From the NCBI GenBank assembly GCA_047638715.1, contig JBLIMK010000003.1, positions 1 through 64,000 on the forward strand: a DNA stretch of 64,000 nucleotides. The letters are read 5' to 3'. The DNA comes from SHLQ01 sp047638715 (lineage in GTDB: Bacteria > Actinomycetota > Acidimicrobiia > Acidimicrobiales > SHLQ01). Positions within the stretch are counted from its first letter, which is position 1; each line of letters opens with the position of its first letter. The notes beneath the pieces are model-generated. The model did no database searches, was not told the origin of the DNA, and was given only the letters and a program-made list of their open reading frames with translations. Shown one piece after another: positions 7,968-17,468 of this stretch. The translations under genes were made by a program, and so were the position numbers.

Positions 7968-9367
7968 TGCGCCGCCTCGGACTCCGCGCAAGCGCGTCAT
8001 TGTTCGCAATGGTCGCTGTGACAATCGCCGTCATCGTCGGCACTGCGATTCTGCTCACAACGCTGCGCGGATCACTCATCGACGAGATCGACCGGTCGAA
8101 CCTGAGCCGGGTTGATGACATCACCTCACAATGGGACAGCGAGAATGAGCTCATCGTGCTTGGCGCTGGATTCGACACCTTCACGTTTGCTGCGGTCCTC
8201 GACACCGAGGGTTACTACGACGTGACCGATCCCGACATCGAGTCGAACCGGGTTCTGCAGTCGATCACCCGGTTGGGTCAGCCAATGACGATCGATTTCG
8301 ATCTGAACGAAACGTCCGGCGACGACCGGCTTCGAGCGATCGCCGTGCTCGCCACCGAACCTGGATTCATTTCGGATCGTCCCCCGCAGCTGGAACCCGA
8401 CGACAGCGTTGTGTTCGTTGGAAGCTCGCTCGAACCCGTCGACGCGACCGTGCTGCAAGTGCTCATCGGGGCCACGATTATCGGCCCGCTCTTCGTACTG
8501 TTGGTCGGGGTGCTCACTTGGTTCCTCACCGGGCGGTCGCTGCGGAGCGTCGAAGCGATTCGTCGCGAGGTCGAGAACATCTCTTCGACCGGACTCGACC
8601 GACGGGTGCCCGAGCCGACATCGAAGGACGAAATCGGACGCCTCGCGGGAACGATGAACCGCATGCTCGTGAGACTCGAGACGTCCCAACATGCCCAGCA
8701 GCAATTCGTTTCCGATGCGTCCCACGAGCTGCGATCGCCGTTGGCGTCGATGTCCGCGATCCTCGATGTCGCCGAGCGCCATGGGTCGACGAACGAGTGG
8801 CCGCAAACGGCGAGCGATCTCCAACGCGAGACGGGACGCATGCGCCGGATGGTGGACGATCTACTACTGCTCGCACGAGCCGATGCGGGTCAGCGCTCCT
8901 CCGCGCTCGCTCCGGGTTCGATGCGATCACTCGTCGATCTTGATGTCGTCGTGCTCGATGTCATTCGAACGACTCCGCGTCCCGACGGAATCTCCATTGA
9001 CGCGACCCGCGTTTCGGCGGGGCTGGCATCGGGCAACCCCGATGAGCTTCGTCGTGTCGTGATCAACCTGCTCGACAACGCCATTCGCCACGCCGCCTCG
9101 GTAGCGCGCGTGGCCGTTCGGGAAGAGGGGTCGGCCGTCATGTTCACCGTCGAAGACGATGGTCCAGGGATAGCGGCACAAGACCGCTCGTCGGTATTCG
9201 ACCGATTCGTCCGTCTCGATGATGCACGGAGTAGAGATGCCGGAGGCAGCGGTTTGGGCCTCGCGATAGCTCGAGAAATCATGACCGCTCATGGAGGCTC
9301 GATCGAGGTTGGTGAGAGCGATCTCGGGGGCGCAAGATTTACGTGTTCGCTACCCGGTCCCGTATAA
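7967..9367 (+). CDS. Sensor histidine kinase
   Basis: A 466-residue membrane histidine kinase starting at the GTG that overlaps the regulator's stop. Order of parts: transmembrane helix near residues 12-33, an extracytoplasmic sensor region of about 120 residues, a second helix (LIGATIIGPLFVLLVGVL), a HAMP linker, and the dimerisation helix with His253 in DASHELRSPL. The ATPase domain follows, with the N box INLLDNAIRHA, G1 EDDGPGI and G2 GGSGLGLAIA. It phosphorylates the neighbouring OmpR-type regulator. The sensor region matches nothing I recognise, so the stimulus is not predictable. Confidence 0.95.
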   Translation: MRRLGLRASASLFAMVAVTIAVIVGTAILLTTLRGSLIDEIDRSNLSRVDDITSQWDSENELIVLGAGFDTFTFAAVLDTEGYYDVTDPDIESNRVLQSITRLGQPMTIDFDLNETSGDDRLRAIAVLATEPGFISDRPPQLEPDDSVVFVGSSLEPVDATVLQVLIGATIIGPLFVLLVGVLTWFLTGRSLRSVEAIRREVENISSTGLDRRVPEPTSKDEIGRLAGTMNRMLVRLETSQHAQQQFVSDASHELRSPLASMSAILDVAERHGSTNEWPQTASDLQRETGRMRRMVDDLLLLARADAGQRSSALAPGSMRSLVDLDVVVLDVIRTTPRPDGISIDATRVSAGLASGNPDELRRVVINLLDNAIRHAASVARVAVREEGSAVMFTVEDDGPGIAAQDRSSVFDRFVRLDDARSRDAGGSGLGLAIAREIMTAHGGSIEVGESDLGGARFTCSLPGPV

Positions 9368-9399
9368 CGAAACGCCCAAGTTCGTCTAGTCTGCCCGAC

Positions 9400-10086
9400 G
9401 TGAACAAGACCGACCCAATGCCCGTCGACCTGCCACGCGCGGCGATGGCAGAGTTTCTCGGAACCGCGTTTCTCCTCGCCGGGGTCGTCGGATCAGGAAT
9501 CATGGCTCAGCAGTTGACGACCGATGTCGGTCTTCAACTCCTTGCGAACTCCACCGCCACGGTGGGCGTCCTCGTGGCGGTGATCCTGACGTTCGCCGCC
9601 ACATCGGGCGCGCACTTCAACCCCGCGGTCACCCTCACCGAGTTCGCATTGGGTGAGCTCGACCCACGCCGCGCCGTCACCTATATCGGCGCCCAGGTCA
9701 CGGGTGGAATCGTAGGCGTCATGGCAGCGAACATCATGTTCGACCTCGACGCCGTCAACTGGTCGACCAAGGATCGCTCATCCTGGAACCTCTGGTTTGC
9801 CGAGGGCGTTGCGACCTTGGGTCTCTTGTTGGTGATCTTCGGCATCGTCCGAAAAGGCAACCCGGCAATGGTGGCGTTCGCCGTCGGTGGATACATCGGC
9901 GGGGCGTACTGGTTTACCGCCTCGACGAGCTTTGCGAATCCAGCGGTAACGATCGCTCGAACGTTCTCCGATACGTTCGCTGGCATCGAGCCCGCCTCGG
10001 CCCCGATGTTCATCGTGAGCCAGCTGATCGCCACTGGAATCGCCATCGCGATCATCCGAATCTTGTGGCCGAAAGCAAAGCCCTAG
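9400..10086 (+). CDS. MIP-family aquaporin/glycerol channel
   Basis: A 228-residue major intrinsic protein with six hydrophobic segments. Both half-helix motifs are intact: HFNPAVT near residue 70 and FANPAVTIAR near residue 185. The first helix contains the family glutamate in AEFLGTAFL. The start is the GTG at 9400; an ATG six codons on would also work. The lack of the extra loops seen in GlpF suggests a water-type rather than glycerol-type pore, but selectivity is not proven. It stands alone between the two-component system and the convergent alr gene. Confidence 0.88.
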   Translation: MNKTDPMPVDLPRAAMAEFLGTAFLLAGVVGSGIMAQQLTTDVGLQLLANSTATVGVLVAVILTFAATSGAHFNPAVTLTEFALGELDPRRAVTYIGAQVTGGIVGVMAANIMFDLDAVNWSTKDRSSWNLWFAEGVATLGLLLVIFGIVRKGNPAMVAFAVGGYIGGAYWFTASTSFANPAVTIARTFSDTFAGIEPASAPMFIVSQLIATGIAIAIIRILWPKAKP

Positions 10087-10094
10087 CACGTTGC

Positions 10095-11186
10095 TCAGGC
10101 GTATCGTCGAGGCACCCGAGCACCGATCGCACACACGACCTCATAGGGGATCGTGTCGAGCGTCGCCGCAATATCGGCAGCGGTGATCGAGGCATCGCCC
10201 TGCGATCCAATGAGCACGACGTCGTCACCGACGCCGACGTGAGCGGCGCCGACATCGACCACGAGTTGGTCCATGGTGATCACACCGACGATTCGACGAC
10301 GCTCACCGCCGATCAATACAACCCCACCACGCAGGCCAAGATCCCGACGCACCCCGTCCGCATAGCCGATCGGCACCGTGGCCAGAGTCGTGTCGTTCGG
10401 CGCGGTCCACCGATGTCCATACCCCACAGATTCTCCGCTTCGGACACGCTTCACGAATGAAACGGCCGATCGAAGCGTGAGGGCTGGCCGGAGTGGCACG
10501 ATGCCGGCCAACGCTGGGTCCGGATCGATTCCATAGGCGGAGATTCCACAACGAACCATGAGTGCTGGCCGCGAAGGACGCGTTAGCGCTACAGCCGAGT
10601 TTGCAACATGTGTCCGAAAGCGGAGCCCGTCTACACCGACCCAGGAGTCGAAGCGGGCAAGTTGGGCGTCGGTGAAGGGATTCCCTGGTTCGTCCGCGAC
10701 GGGGCAATGTGTCCAAACGCCGGTCAGTTCGAGGTTCGAGCTTGCCTCGATCTGCGACACACATTGATCGAGGTCCTCGACTTCGATCCCCACCCTACGC
10801 ATGCCCGAGTCGACGACGAGTTGCACCTCGGCCGCACCGAACTGCGCCGCGGCCCGACCGAGTTGAGCGATTCCCTCACTGCTGTAGACCGAAGCGACGA
10901 GACGATTGCCGACGAGGGCCTCGACAGAGTCGGCGTGTTGTTCGGATAACACGAGGATCGGAACATCGATACCGGCGTTGCGGAGTTCGACACCTTCCTC
11001 TACGAGCGCTACCCCGAGCCACAACGCACCGGCGTCTACCGCAGCGCGTGCGACGGGCACCGCTCCGTGTCCATACCCATTGGCCTTCACGACAACGCAC
11101 AGCGGGGTCGGCGCAACGTGACCAGCGAGAGTCCGCACGTTGTGTGCCACATTGTCCAAGTTGATGTCACACGACGTCGGCCTCAT
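10095..11186 (-). CDS. alr: Alanine racemase
   Basis: A 363-residue fold III PLP enzyme that makes D-alanine for peptidoglycan. The cofactor lysine is Lys34 in VVKANGYGHG. The second-base tyrosine lies in SVGYGHRW, slightly different from the usual SYGxxW. The C-terminal part has IGYADGVRR and ITMDQLVVDVG, both conserved in Alr. Length is normal. It faces the aquaporin gene convergently with an eight-base gap and is divergent from the histidine phosphatase gene. Confidence 0.95.
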   Translation of the reverse strand: MRPTSCDINLDNVAHNVRTLAGHVAPTPLCVVVKANGYGHGAVPVARAAVDAGALWLGVALVEEGVELRNAGIDVPILVLSEQHADSVEALVGNRLVASVYSSEGIAQLGRAAAQFGAAEVQLVVDSGMRRVGIEVEDLDQCVSQIEASSNLELTGVWTHCPVADEPGNPFTDAQLARFDSWVGVDGLRFRTHVANSAVALTRPSRPALMVRCGISAYGIDPDPALAGIVPLRPALTLRSAVSFVKRVRSGESVGYGHRWTAPNDTTLATVPIGYADGVRRDLGLRGGVVLIGGERRRIVGVITMDQLVVDVGAAHVGVGDDVVLIGSQGDASITAADIAATLDTIPYEVVCAIGARVPRRYA

Positions 11187-11213
11187 CGAACCCCAAGGCT
11201 ACGCTCGCCACAC

Positions 11214-11783
11214 GTGGAGCTGATACTCATTCGCCATGGCCGCCCAGAGCGCATCGACTTCGACCCCGACGGAGCCGACCCGGCACTGACCGAGCTCGGA
11301 CACCGCCAAGCAAAGTCGATGGCCGAACACCTCGCCGTCGAGAAGATCGATGCGCTTTACGTCAGTCCTCAGAAAAGGGCGATCGAAACCGCACAGCCAC
11401 TCGCAGCGGCGCTTGGACACACGCCGACGATCGTCGATGGCATCGCCGAATTCGACCTCGGACACACCAGCTATGTTCCCGGCGAAGAGGCGGGGCCACC
11501 GAGTCCAGACGAGCTCGATGCGCTGATCGCCGCGGTCACCGCGGAGTCCTTCGTCGGACGGGTGATCGAGTCGATGGGAACGTTCATCGATGACCACCCC
11601 GGCGAACGAATCGCCGCGGTCTGTCATGGCGGCGTGATCTCGACCATGTTGACCGACGTCCTCGGCGTCGACGGGATCCCGTATTTCGACTCGGAATACA
11701 CCTCGGTGACTCGGATCAAAGCATCGAATGGACGGCGGTCGATGATGTCGTTCAACGAATGCCACTGGCTCCGGTCGTTGTAG
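11214..11783 (+). CDS. Histidine phosphatase superfamily protein (phosphoglycerate mutase-like)
   Basis: A 189-residue protein whose GTG start leads into ELILIRHGRPE; the RHG triad carries the phosphohistidine. Further family residues are LTELGHRQA, SPQKRAIETAQPL and a late catalytic His in VCHGGVIS. Such proteins are usually small-molecule phosphatases rather than glycolytic mutases; the substrate is unknown. The stop is followed directly by the ATG of the flavoprotein gene, so the two are likely cotranscribed. Confidence 0.88.
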   Translation: MELILIRHGRPERIDFDPDGADPALTELGHRQAKSMAEHLAVEKIDALYVSPQKRAIETAQPLAAALGHTPTIVDGIAEFDLGHTSYVPGEEAGPPSPDELDALIAAVTAESFVGRVIESMGTFIDDHPGERIAAVCHGGVISTMLTDVLGVDGIPYFDSEYTSVTRIKASNGRRSMMSFNECHWLRSL

Positions 11784-12773
11784 ATGATCTCGACTGTCGA
11801 GTCCGATGTCGCTGTGATCGGTGCAGGGCTGTCTGGACTGGTGGCCGCATCGACGCTGCTCGACGCCGGACGCAACGTGTTCGTGATCGAGAAAGAAGAC
11901 GACGTCGGGGGTCGCTTAGCAACGCGCCGAATCGGCGATGCGACGCTCGACCACGGCGCCCAGTTCTTTACGGTTCGCGGTGACGACTTCAGGCGCACCG
12001 TCGACGCAGCGATCGCCGAGGGAATCGTCGAAGTTTGGTGCCACGGTTTCGAAATCGACGATGGGTATCCGCGCTACTTCTGCCCGAACGGAATGTCTGC
12101 GCTCGCAATGTGGCTCGCCGAGAGCGTTCGGTCTCGTGGCGGTGTGATCGCCACCGGGAAACACGTCAGGGCGATCGAGGCGCATGACGAGACGTGGCGA
12201 ATCCTGGTCGAGGGTGAACCGGCAAACCTTGCCACCGATCTCATAGTTACTTCACCCGTTCCGCAGACGATGTCGCTCATCGATGAAGGCGGCGTCCTCC
12301 TCGACCCAGAACTTGACGAAACACTTCGGGCAATCACGTACAAGCCGACTTTGGCGCTGCTGGTCACCCTCGAGCAGCCGTCGGCGGTGGCTGCGCCTGG
12401 GGGTATCCAACGAACAGAGAACGACCTTTTCACGTTCATTACCGACAACCATCACAAGGGATTGAGCGCAATACCTGCGCTTACATTCCATGTGAACGGC
12501 CGGGTCAGCGGAGCTCGATGGAACGACAATCCCGCCGTGGTGCTGGCAGAACTCCTTGCAAAAGCGAAGCCATGGATCGGCGATGCGTCGATTATCGAAA
12601 TCGAGCTGCAGAAGTGGAAGTTCGCTGGGCCCTACGCTCCGCACCCGGAGCGGTACGTCGTTGCTCGGACGTCGCCGGGGTCTCTCGTTCTCGCCGGCGA
12701 TGCTTTCGGCGGACCAAAAGTCGAAGGAGCGTTCAATTCCGGCCAGGCTGCCGCTGAGGTTCTCATCGGCTAA
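11784..12773 (+). CDS. Renalase-like FAD-dependent oxidoreductase
   Basis: A 329-residue amine-oxidase fold flavoprotein. The N-terminal dinucleotide motif is VIGAGLSGLVAA, followed by the family segment GGRLATRR and LDHGAQFFTVR, and near the C-terminus the FAD-binding LVLAGDAFGGPKVEGAFNSG. This pattern matches renalase-like proteins, some of which oxidise isomeric dihydronicotinamides. The ATG follows immediately after the previous stop. The physiological substrate is not evident. Confidence 0.85.
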   Translation: MISTVESDVAVIGAGLSGLVAASTLLDAGRNVFVIEKEDDVGGRLATRRIGDATLDHGAQFFTVRGDDFRRTVDAAIAEGIVEVWCHGFEIDDGYPRYFCPNGMSALAMWLAESVRSRGGVIATGKHVRAIEAHDETWRILVEGEPANLATDLIVTSPVPQTMSLIDEGGVLLDPELDETLRAITYKPTLALLVTLEQPSAVAAPGGIQRTENDLFTFITDNHHKGLSAIPALTFHVNGRVSGARWNDNPAVVLAELLAKAKPWIGDASIIEIELQKWKFAGPYAPHPERYVVARTSPGSLVLAGDAFGGPKVEGAFNSGQAAAEVLIG

Positions 12774-12778
12774 ATGTT

Positions 12779-13966
12779 TCAGAGCTTGTCGCCAATGACC
12801 TCGGCCGCAGCAGCAACTCCCGATCCGCCGACCGGCGCGCCGAGCGAATGAAGGACCGCCTCGATCGCTGCGAGCGTCCCGAGAATCATCGGAGGATTGA
12901 GATGGCCCATGTGCCCAATACGAAACGATCCTCCGATTTCGGCGAAGCCAATTCCGAGCGTCACGCCCATGCCGTCTCGACATCGAGCGACGAGGTCGAG
13001 CGGATCGATAGTGCCGGTTCGCACGGTGGTGACCGCATTGGACCGATGCTCGGGGGACGCGATGTTCAGTGACAACCCGCCTGGAGCGGCCCAAGCGTCG
13101 ACCGCGGCTCGCACGCTCGACGCCAGGATCTCATGACGCCTCCACACCGCTTCGAGGCCGCCCTCTTCGTCGATCAGTTCGAGGGCAACATCGAAGGCGT
13201 GAATATGAGCGACCGGAGGCGTGCCCGCGTATGTCTCGTAGAACGCGGTCGGCTCGAGGCGTTTCTCCCAATCCAGGTAGGCCACCCGAGGGCGATCCGC
13301 TGGGAGCGAATGAAATCGAGCGACCGCCTTGGCTCCGGCCCAAACAAACGAAATTCCCGGCGGGCACATCAGACCCTTCTGGGACGCTGCGATTGCGAGA
13401 TCGATACCCCACTCGTCCATTTCAAATCGCTCGGCGCCGATCGAAGCGATGCCGTCGACCATTAAGAGTGCCCCATGGCCAGCCGCATCGATCGCGGCCC
13501 GAATGGCGGGAAGATCGTTCCGAACCGAACTCGCTGTATCGGTATGTGCGATGAACACGGCGACGATCGAACCGTCGTCAGCTTCGAGTCGAGCTTGCAG
13601 AGCAGCCGGATCGACAGGGCCATCGAAACGACCCGGGAGCACGTCGACGTCAACACGAGCAAGCCGGGCGTAGTCCCCCCACACCGCAGCGAATCGGCCC
13701 GATTCGAGTACCAAGATCTTGTCGCCGGACACGAGCGTGTTCGCAATGGCCATCTGCCAGGCGGCGTGGCCGTTGCCGATCACGAGGAACGGATTTCCTG
13801 TTGTGCGAACGATCGACGGAAGCCGCGCCATGATCCGATCGGAGGCTTCGAGCAGCGGACCAGCGTAGATGTTGGGCATTTGGCGGCTGAGAGCAGCTCG
13901 CACACGGTCGGGGAGGATCGATGGGCCCGGGATTGCGACGGTATCGATGCCTTGGTTCAGCGTCAT
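12779..13966 (-). CDS. Class V aminotransferase, alanine/serine-glyoxylate type
   Basis: A 395-residue class V PLP aminotransferase. The start is set at MTLNQGIDTVAIPGPS, where family similarity begins. The cofactor lysine lies in AASQKGLMCPPG. Other family segments are PGPSILPDRV, NGHAAWQMAIAN and GHMGHLNPP near the end. Family members use glyoxylate or pyruvate as acceptor (AGT, serine-glyoxylate or pyridoxamine-pyruvate transaminases). It diverges from a gene for an FMN hydroxy-acid oxidase that could make glyoxylate from glycolate, a plausible functional pairing, but the specificity is inferred. Confidence 0.85.
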   Translation of the reverse strand: MTLNQGIDTVAIPGPSILPDRVRAALSRQMPNIYAGPLLEASDRIMARLPSIVRTTGNPFLVIGNGHAAWQMAIANTLVSGDKILVLESGRFAAVWGDYARLARVDVDVLPGRFDGPVDPAALQARLEADDGSIVAVFIAHTDTASSVRNDLPAIRAAIDAAGHGALLMVDGIASIGAERFEMDEWGIDLAIAASQKGLMCPPGISFVWAGAKAVARFHSLPADRPRVAYLDWEKRLEPTAFYETYAGTPPVAHIHAFDVALELIDEEGGLEAVWRRHEILASSVRAAVDAWAAPGGLSLNIASPEHRSNAVTTVRTGTIDPLDLVARCRDGMGVTLGIGFAEIGGSFRIGHMGHLNPPMILGTLAAIEAVLHSLGAPVGGSGVAAAAEVIGDKL

Positions 13967-14019
13967 TGCGACAATGTAGATCCTCCCGTGAGACACTTCA
14001 TGACGTGCCCGCATCACTC

Positions 14020-15147
14020 ATGGATTCGTATCCCGCAATCAGTGATCTCGAGAAGCGAGCTCGCAAACGTATTCCTTCGTTCGCCTGGGTGTATCTCACT
14101 TCAGGAACAGGCGACGATGTTGCTCGAGACAACAACGAGGACGAGCTTCGCAAGGTCAAATTTCGGCCTCAATTCCTCAAGGGCCTGCTCAGTCCGGACA
14201 TCGAAACCACGCTGTTCGACACGACCTATGCAGCGCCGATCGGGATCGCTCCGGTCGGTCTGACCGGCCTCATCTGGCCGACCGCTGATGGAGCGCTCGC
14301 CAGCACGGCGGCGTCCCGGCGTATCCCGTACGTCCTCAGCACGGTCGGCACCGTCGAGCCCGAGGTCGCAGGCCCGAACGCAGGAGGAATGGGCTGGTTC
14401 CAGCTCTATCCGCCGCGAGATCCTGACATGCGCAGCGACATGATTTCGCGGGCCGCCGATTCGGGTTTCACCACGCTCGTCGTTACCGCCGACATACCTG
14501 CACCGAGCCGACGAGAGCGTCAACGAAAGGCACAGATTCGTGTGCCGCCTGTTATCGGTCCGCGGTTGATCGCCAATGCGGCGATGCGACCTGCGTGGAG
14601 CGCGCAAGCTGTTCGCAACGGACTGCCGCGGTTCCGCGGGCTCGAAAAATACATCGACTCAGAGTCGTTGAAGGCTCTCGCAGGTTTTGTCGGCGCCAGC
14701 CTCGGCGGCACGTTGTCGTGGGACTACCTATCCGAGGTTCGCTCGATGTGGGACGGGCCATTGGTCGTCAAAGGCATCCTCGACCCCGGCGACGCGAAAC
14801 GATGTGTCGAGGTCGGCGCTGACGCTGTTTGGGTATCGAACCACGGAGGCCGCCAGCTGGACGGAGCGATCGCGTCGATCACCGCGCTTCCTGAGATAGC
14901 CGAGCAAGTCGGTGGCTCCGTTCCGGTGATATTCGATTCCGGTATCCGAGACGGCCTCGACGTGGCACGAGCTCTAGCGCTAGGTGCAGACTTCTGTTTC
15001 GCCGGGCGTCCGTTCATGTTCGGACTTGGCGCGCTGGGCGCGGCAGGACCAAATCACGTCGTCGACATCTTGACCGAAGGCCTGATCGCCACGATGCATC
15101 AGGTCGGGGTCGAACGACTCGACCAGCTCTCAAGCCGGCTCGCCTGA
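14020..15147 (+). CDS. FMN-dependent alpha-hydroxy-acid oxidase/dehydrogenase (glycolate/L-lactate type)
   Basis: A 375-residue TIM-barrel flavoenzyme starting at MDSYPAISDLEKRAR. The active-site signature SNHGGRQLDG, with the catalytic His, is intact, as are the FMN-binding segment APIGIAPVGLTGL, the Lys in VVKGILDPGDA and the phosphate-site segment FDSGIRDGLDVARAL. Such enzymes oxidise L-lactate, glycolate or mandelate to the 2-oxo acid. Divergence from a glyoxylate-type aminotransferase favours glycolate, but lactate is equally possible from sequence alone. Confidence 0.88.
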   Translation: MDSYPAISDLEKRARKRIPSFAWVYLTSGTGDDVARDNNEDELRKVKFRPQFLKGLLSPDIETTLFDTTYAAPIGIAPVGLTGLIWPTADGALASTAASRRIPYVLSTVGTVEPEVAGPNAGGMGWFQLYPPRDPDMRSDMISRAADSGFTTLVVTADIPAPSRRERQRKAQIRVPPVIGPRLIANAAMRPAWSAQAVRNGLPRFRGLEKYIDSESLKALAGFVGASLGGTLSWDYLSEVRSMWDGPLVVKGILDPGDAKRCVEVGADAVWVSNHGGRQLDGAIASITALPEIAEQVGGSVPVIFDSGIRDGLDVARALALGADFCFAGRPFMFGLGALGAAGPNHVVDILTEGLIATMHQVGVERLDQLSSRLA

Positions 15148-15216
15148 CCGAACAAAGGTCGACTCGTCGACGCCGTCGATGTGGGCGCTAGCCAGCGCGA
15201 TGACTACTGTCCCGCC

Positions 15217-16200
15217 ATGGCTCACGTTTCACTGAACGACATCGAAACCACGACTGCACGCGCCCTCGAACGTCATGGTGCTTCACCGCAGACAGCACAG
15301 CAAGTGGCGCGCGCCGTTCGGGTCGCCGAGGCCAACGGCAATCGGATCTGCGGGCTCTACTACGTCGACAGTTATTGCTCTCAACTCCGCAACGGACGCG
15401 TCCTAGGCGACGTGCAACCGGTGGTGACCACGGACCGTCCCGGCGCGGTGCGGGTCGACGCACAGTACGGGTTCGCGCAAGCTGCATTCGCTGCAGGCTT
15501 CGACGCGACGGTCGAGAGTGCGCGGGCCAACGGAACGTGTGCGCTCTCGATCGGGCACAGCCACACCTGCACGTCACTCGGGTATTTCACCGAACAATTC
15601 GCCGAGGTCGGCCTGCTCGCACTCGGCGCTACGAACTCCACGGCGAGGGTCTCCCCACCGGGAGGTTCCGTTCCAATTCTCGGGACCAACCCAATGGCGA
15701 TGGCCGTACCGGCTCGCGACGGCGGAGTTGCCTTCCAGTTCGACTACAGCACGTCCGCAGTTGCGCTCGGCAAGATCACGATGGCCGCCGCTGCGGGCGA
15801 AGAAATCCCGTTTGGGTGGGCGGTCGATGCGGACGGCAACGACACGACCGACCCGAACGAAGCGCTCAAGGGTTCGTTGCTCTCCGCTGGTGGTTACAAG
15901 GGTTATGGACTCGGGCTTATGGTCGAGGTCTTGGCGGGTGCACTCACGGGGTCACTGCTCAGTACGCAGATCCCGTCACTGAAAGCTCCCGAAGGTCCAC
16001 ATCACGACATCGGCCAGTTCTACTTCGTCGTCGATCCGACCGGCTTCTCAGCTGATGGATTCTGGGATCGCCTCGACCTGATCGCCGAAGCTGTGAACGC
16101 GCAACCCGGCGCCCGCTTACCAGGATCTGGCAGAGCCGAGCCAGACTCGGTCGAACTCGAACCCGATGTGTGGGAGAGCGTGCAAGCCCTGGCCGAGTAG
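15217..16200 (+). CDS. Malate/L-lactate/ureidoglycolate dehydrogenase family (Ldh2)
   Basis: A 327-residue NAD(P)-dependent 2-hydroxy-acid dehydrogenase of the Ldh2/MDH type, unrelated to Rossmann lactate dehydrogenases. Family marks are RVAEANGNRICGL, the catalytic His in SIGHSHTCTSLGYF, ILGTNPMA and GGYKGYGLGLMVE. The start is at the ATG at 15217. It follows the FMN oxidase on the same strand and may be cotranscribed. Substrates in the family include malate, lactate, sulpholactate and ureidoglycolate; which applies here is open. Confidence 0.82.
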   Translation: MAHVSLNDIETTTARALERHGASPQTAQQVARAVRVAEANGNRICGLYYVDSYCSQLRNGRVLGDVQPVVTTDRPGAVRVDAQYGFAQAAFAAGFDATVESARANGTCALSIGHSHTCTSLGYFTEQFAEVGLLALGATNSTARVSPPGGSVPILGTNPMAMAVPARDGGVAFQFDYSTSAVALGKITMAAAAGEEIPFGWAVDADGNDTTDPNEALKGSLLSAGGYKGYGLGLMVEVLAGALTGSLLSTQIPSLKAPEGPHHDIGQFYFVVDPTGFSADGFWDRLDLIAEAVNAQPGARLPGSGRAEPDSVELEPDVWESVQALAE

Positions 16201-16215
16201 ACGGGTTGTGCCGAC

Positions 16216-16692
16216 TTAGACAGGTTTGGCCGACGTGACCAATAGATCAGCGAGCGTACGCGAAACCGGCGTACTGAGTGCGAGTTGCGTATCGGTGCGA
16301 GTTACCTCTGGCATCGCGACGATCGTTTGAATGAGCTCATGTAGGTGATCGTTGGAGTGTGCAGCGACCCGACAGAGAAGGTCGCCCGACCCGGTGATCA
16401 CGTGCACTTCCAGAACCTCGGGCACAGCATGCAACCGATCGATCAACGCATCGTGACCGCCCTGCGCGATCGACAGTGTCGCGAACGCTACGACCGAATA
16501 GCCGATCGCAGTGGCCGAGAGATCGGGACCGTGACCCGTGATGACGCCGCGCTCGTGCAACCGGTCTAAACGGGTCTGTACCGTCCCGCGAGCGAGGCCG
16601 GTGAGACGTGACAATTCGGTGATCGAGGCGCGCGGCCGTCGACGCATTGCGATGAGGAGTGCGCTGTCTGAGCGATCGAGCCAACTGACCAT
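16216..16692 (-). CDS. Lrp/AsnC-family transcriptional regulator
   Basis: A 158-residue Lrp/AsnC regulator. The start is taken at MVSWLDRSDSALL. The winged helix-turn-helix runs over about residues 6-55 (RASITELSRLTGLARGTVQ) and is followed by a RAM ligand-binding domain with the ITGSGDLLCRVAAHS segment. A perfect 17-bp palindrome lies between it and the divergent HPPD-like gene, so it probably controls that gene and itself. Amino acids or aromatic oxo acids are the likely effectors, by family and context. Confidence 0.9.
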   Translation of the reverse strand: MVSWLDRSDSALLIAMRRRPRASITELSRLTGLARGTVQTRLDRLHERGVITGHGPDLSATAIGYSVVAFATLSIAQGGHDALIDRLHAVPEVLEVHVITGSGDLLCRVAAHSNDHLHELIQTIVAMPEVTRTDTQLALSTPVSRTLADLLVTSAKPV

Positions 16693-16734
16693 TCTCTCCA
16701 CCTCCCACTCCTCCAAAATCGAGCACTTTACCTC

Positions 16735-16751
16735 ATTGGGTCTGACCCAAT
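16735..16751. promoter_or_regulatory. Perfect 17-bp palindrome, candidate AsnC-type operator
   Basis: ATTGGGTC and GACCCAAT arms flank one central base. It lies 43 bases before the regulator start and 87 before the divergent dioxygenase start. A second weaker inverted repeat (CAATT-5-AATTG) overlaps at 16748-16762, next to AT-rich sequence suited to a promoter. A 15-17 bp dyad is normal for Lrp/AsnC sites. Confidence 0.6.
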
Positions 16752-16838
16752 TGAACGAATTGTATACCCTACTTGTTAATAGCGCTCGATCTGGTTGTCT
16801 GGAGTTAGTAAAGTCGTCAAGTTGAACAGGAGCACCGA

Positions 16839-17468
16839 GTGTCTCATTTGAAGCGCATCGATCACATCACGTACGCCTGCAAGCAGGGTTCCATCGAGAA
16901 GTGGGCATGGTTCCACATCGAGGTCGAGGGTGGCCGTCTCATCAATCGGATCGACGATGTTCGACAGGACGATCCCAACGACTCGATGAAGATCTGGTGC
17001 ATCGACTTTGGCGAGTTCGGCGTCGCTCTCATCGAAGGAATCGACCGGGCCAAGACCTCGCAGGTCACCGCATTCGTCGATCGCCACGGCGATCACTCCG
17101 TCCAACACGTTGCATACGACACGCACAGCCTCGCCGACTTCCAGGCACACATGAAGTCGATGGGCGGAACGCCTCGCGGTGAAACGCTCGTGCGCAACGA
17201 TGGCTTCGGTGTGCTGAAGCAGATGTTCGCTCGTGGCTACGAAGAAGGTTCAGCCGACGTCTCAACCTTCCCCGAGTACGTGGAACGGCCAAACTCTTTC
17301 GACGCAGACGATGTCAGCATCACGTTCGCCGAGGAAACCGGCAAAGGCTTCTACGACCAGGTCGCCGAGGCCGTCGAGAGTGGAGACCTAGAACCATTCT
17401 TCGACTTCTCGCGCATGCCGAACGACTGGGAAGTTCCTGAGGCCACACCTCTACAGGGCGCTCGCTAG
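16839..17468 (+). CDS. HPPD-like VOC-fold dioxygenase, single catalytic module
   Basis: A 209-residue protein (GTG start, AGGAG upstream) resembling the metal-binding part of 4-hydroxyphenylpyruvate dioxygenase. Candidate Fe(II) ligands are His9 in RIDHITYA, the His in SVQHVAYD and the Glu in FPEYVERP, at the spacing expected for this family. Full HPPD is about 350 residues with two VOC modules; only one catalytic-type module is present. Together with the AsnC regulator and an overlapping convergent aminotransferase, a role in oxo-acid or aromatic amino-acid catabolism is plausible. The actual reaction is unknown. Confidence 0.65.
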   Translation: MSHLKRIDHITYACKQGSIEKWAWFHIEVEGGRLINRIDDVRQDDPNDSMKIWCIDFGEFGVALIEGIDRAKTSQVTAFVDRHGDHSVQHVAYDTHSLADFQAHMKSMGGTPRGETLVRNDGFGVLKQMFARGYEEGSADVSTFPEYVERPNSFDADDVSITFAEETGKGFYDQVAEAVESGDLEPFFDFSRMPNDWEVPEATPLQGAR

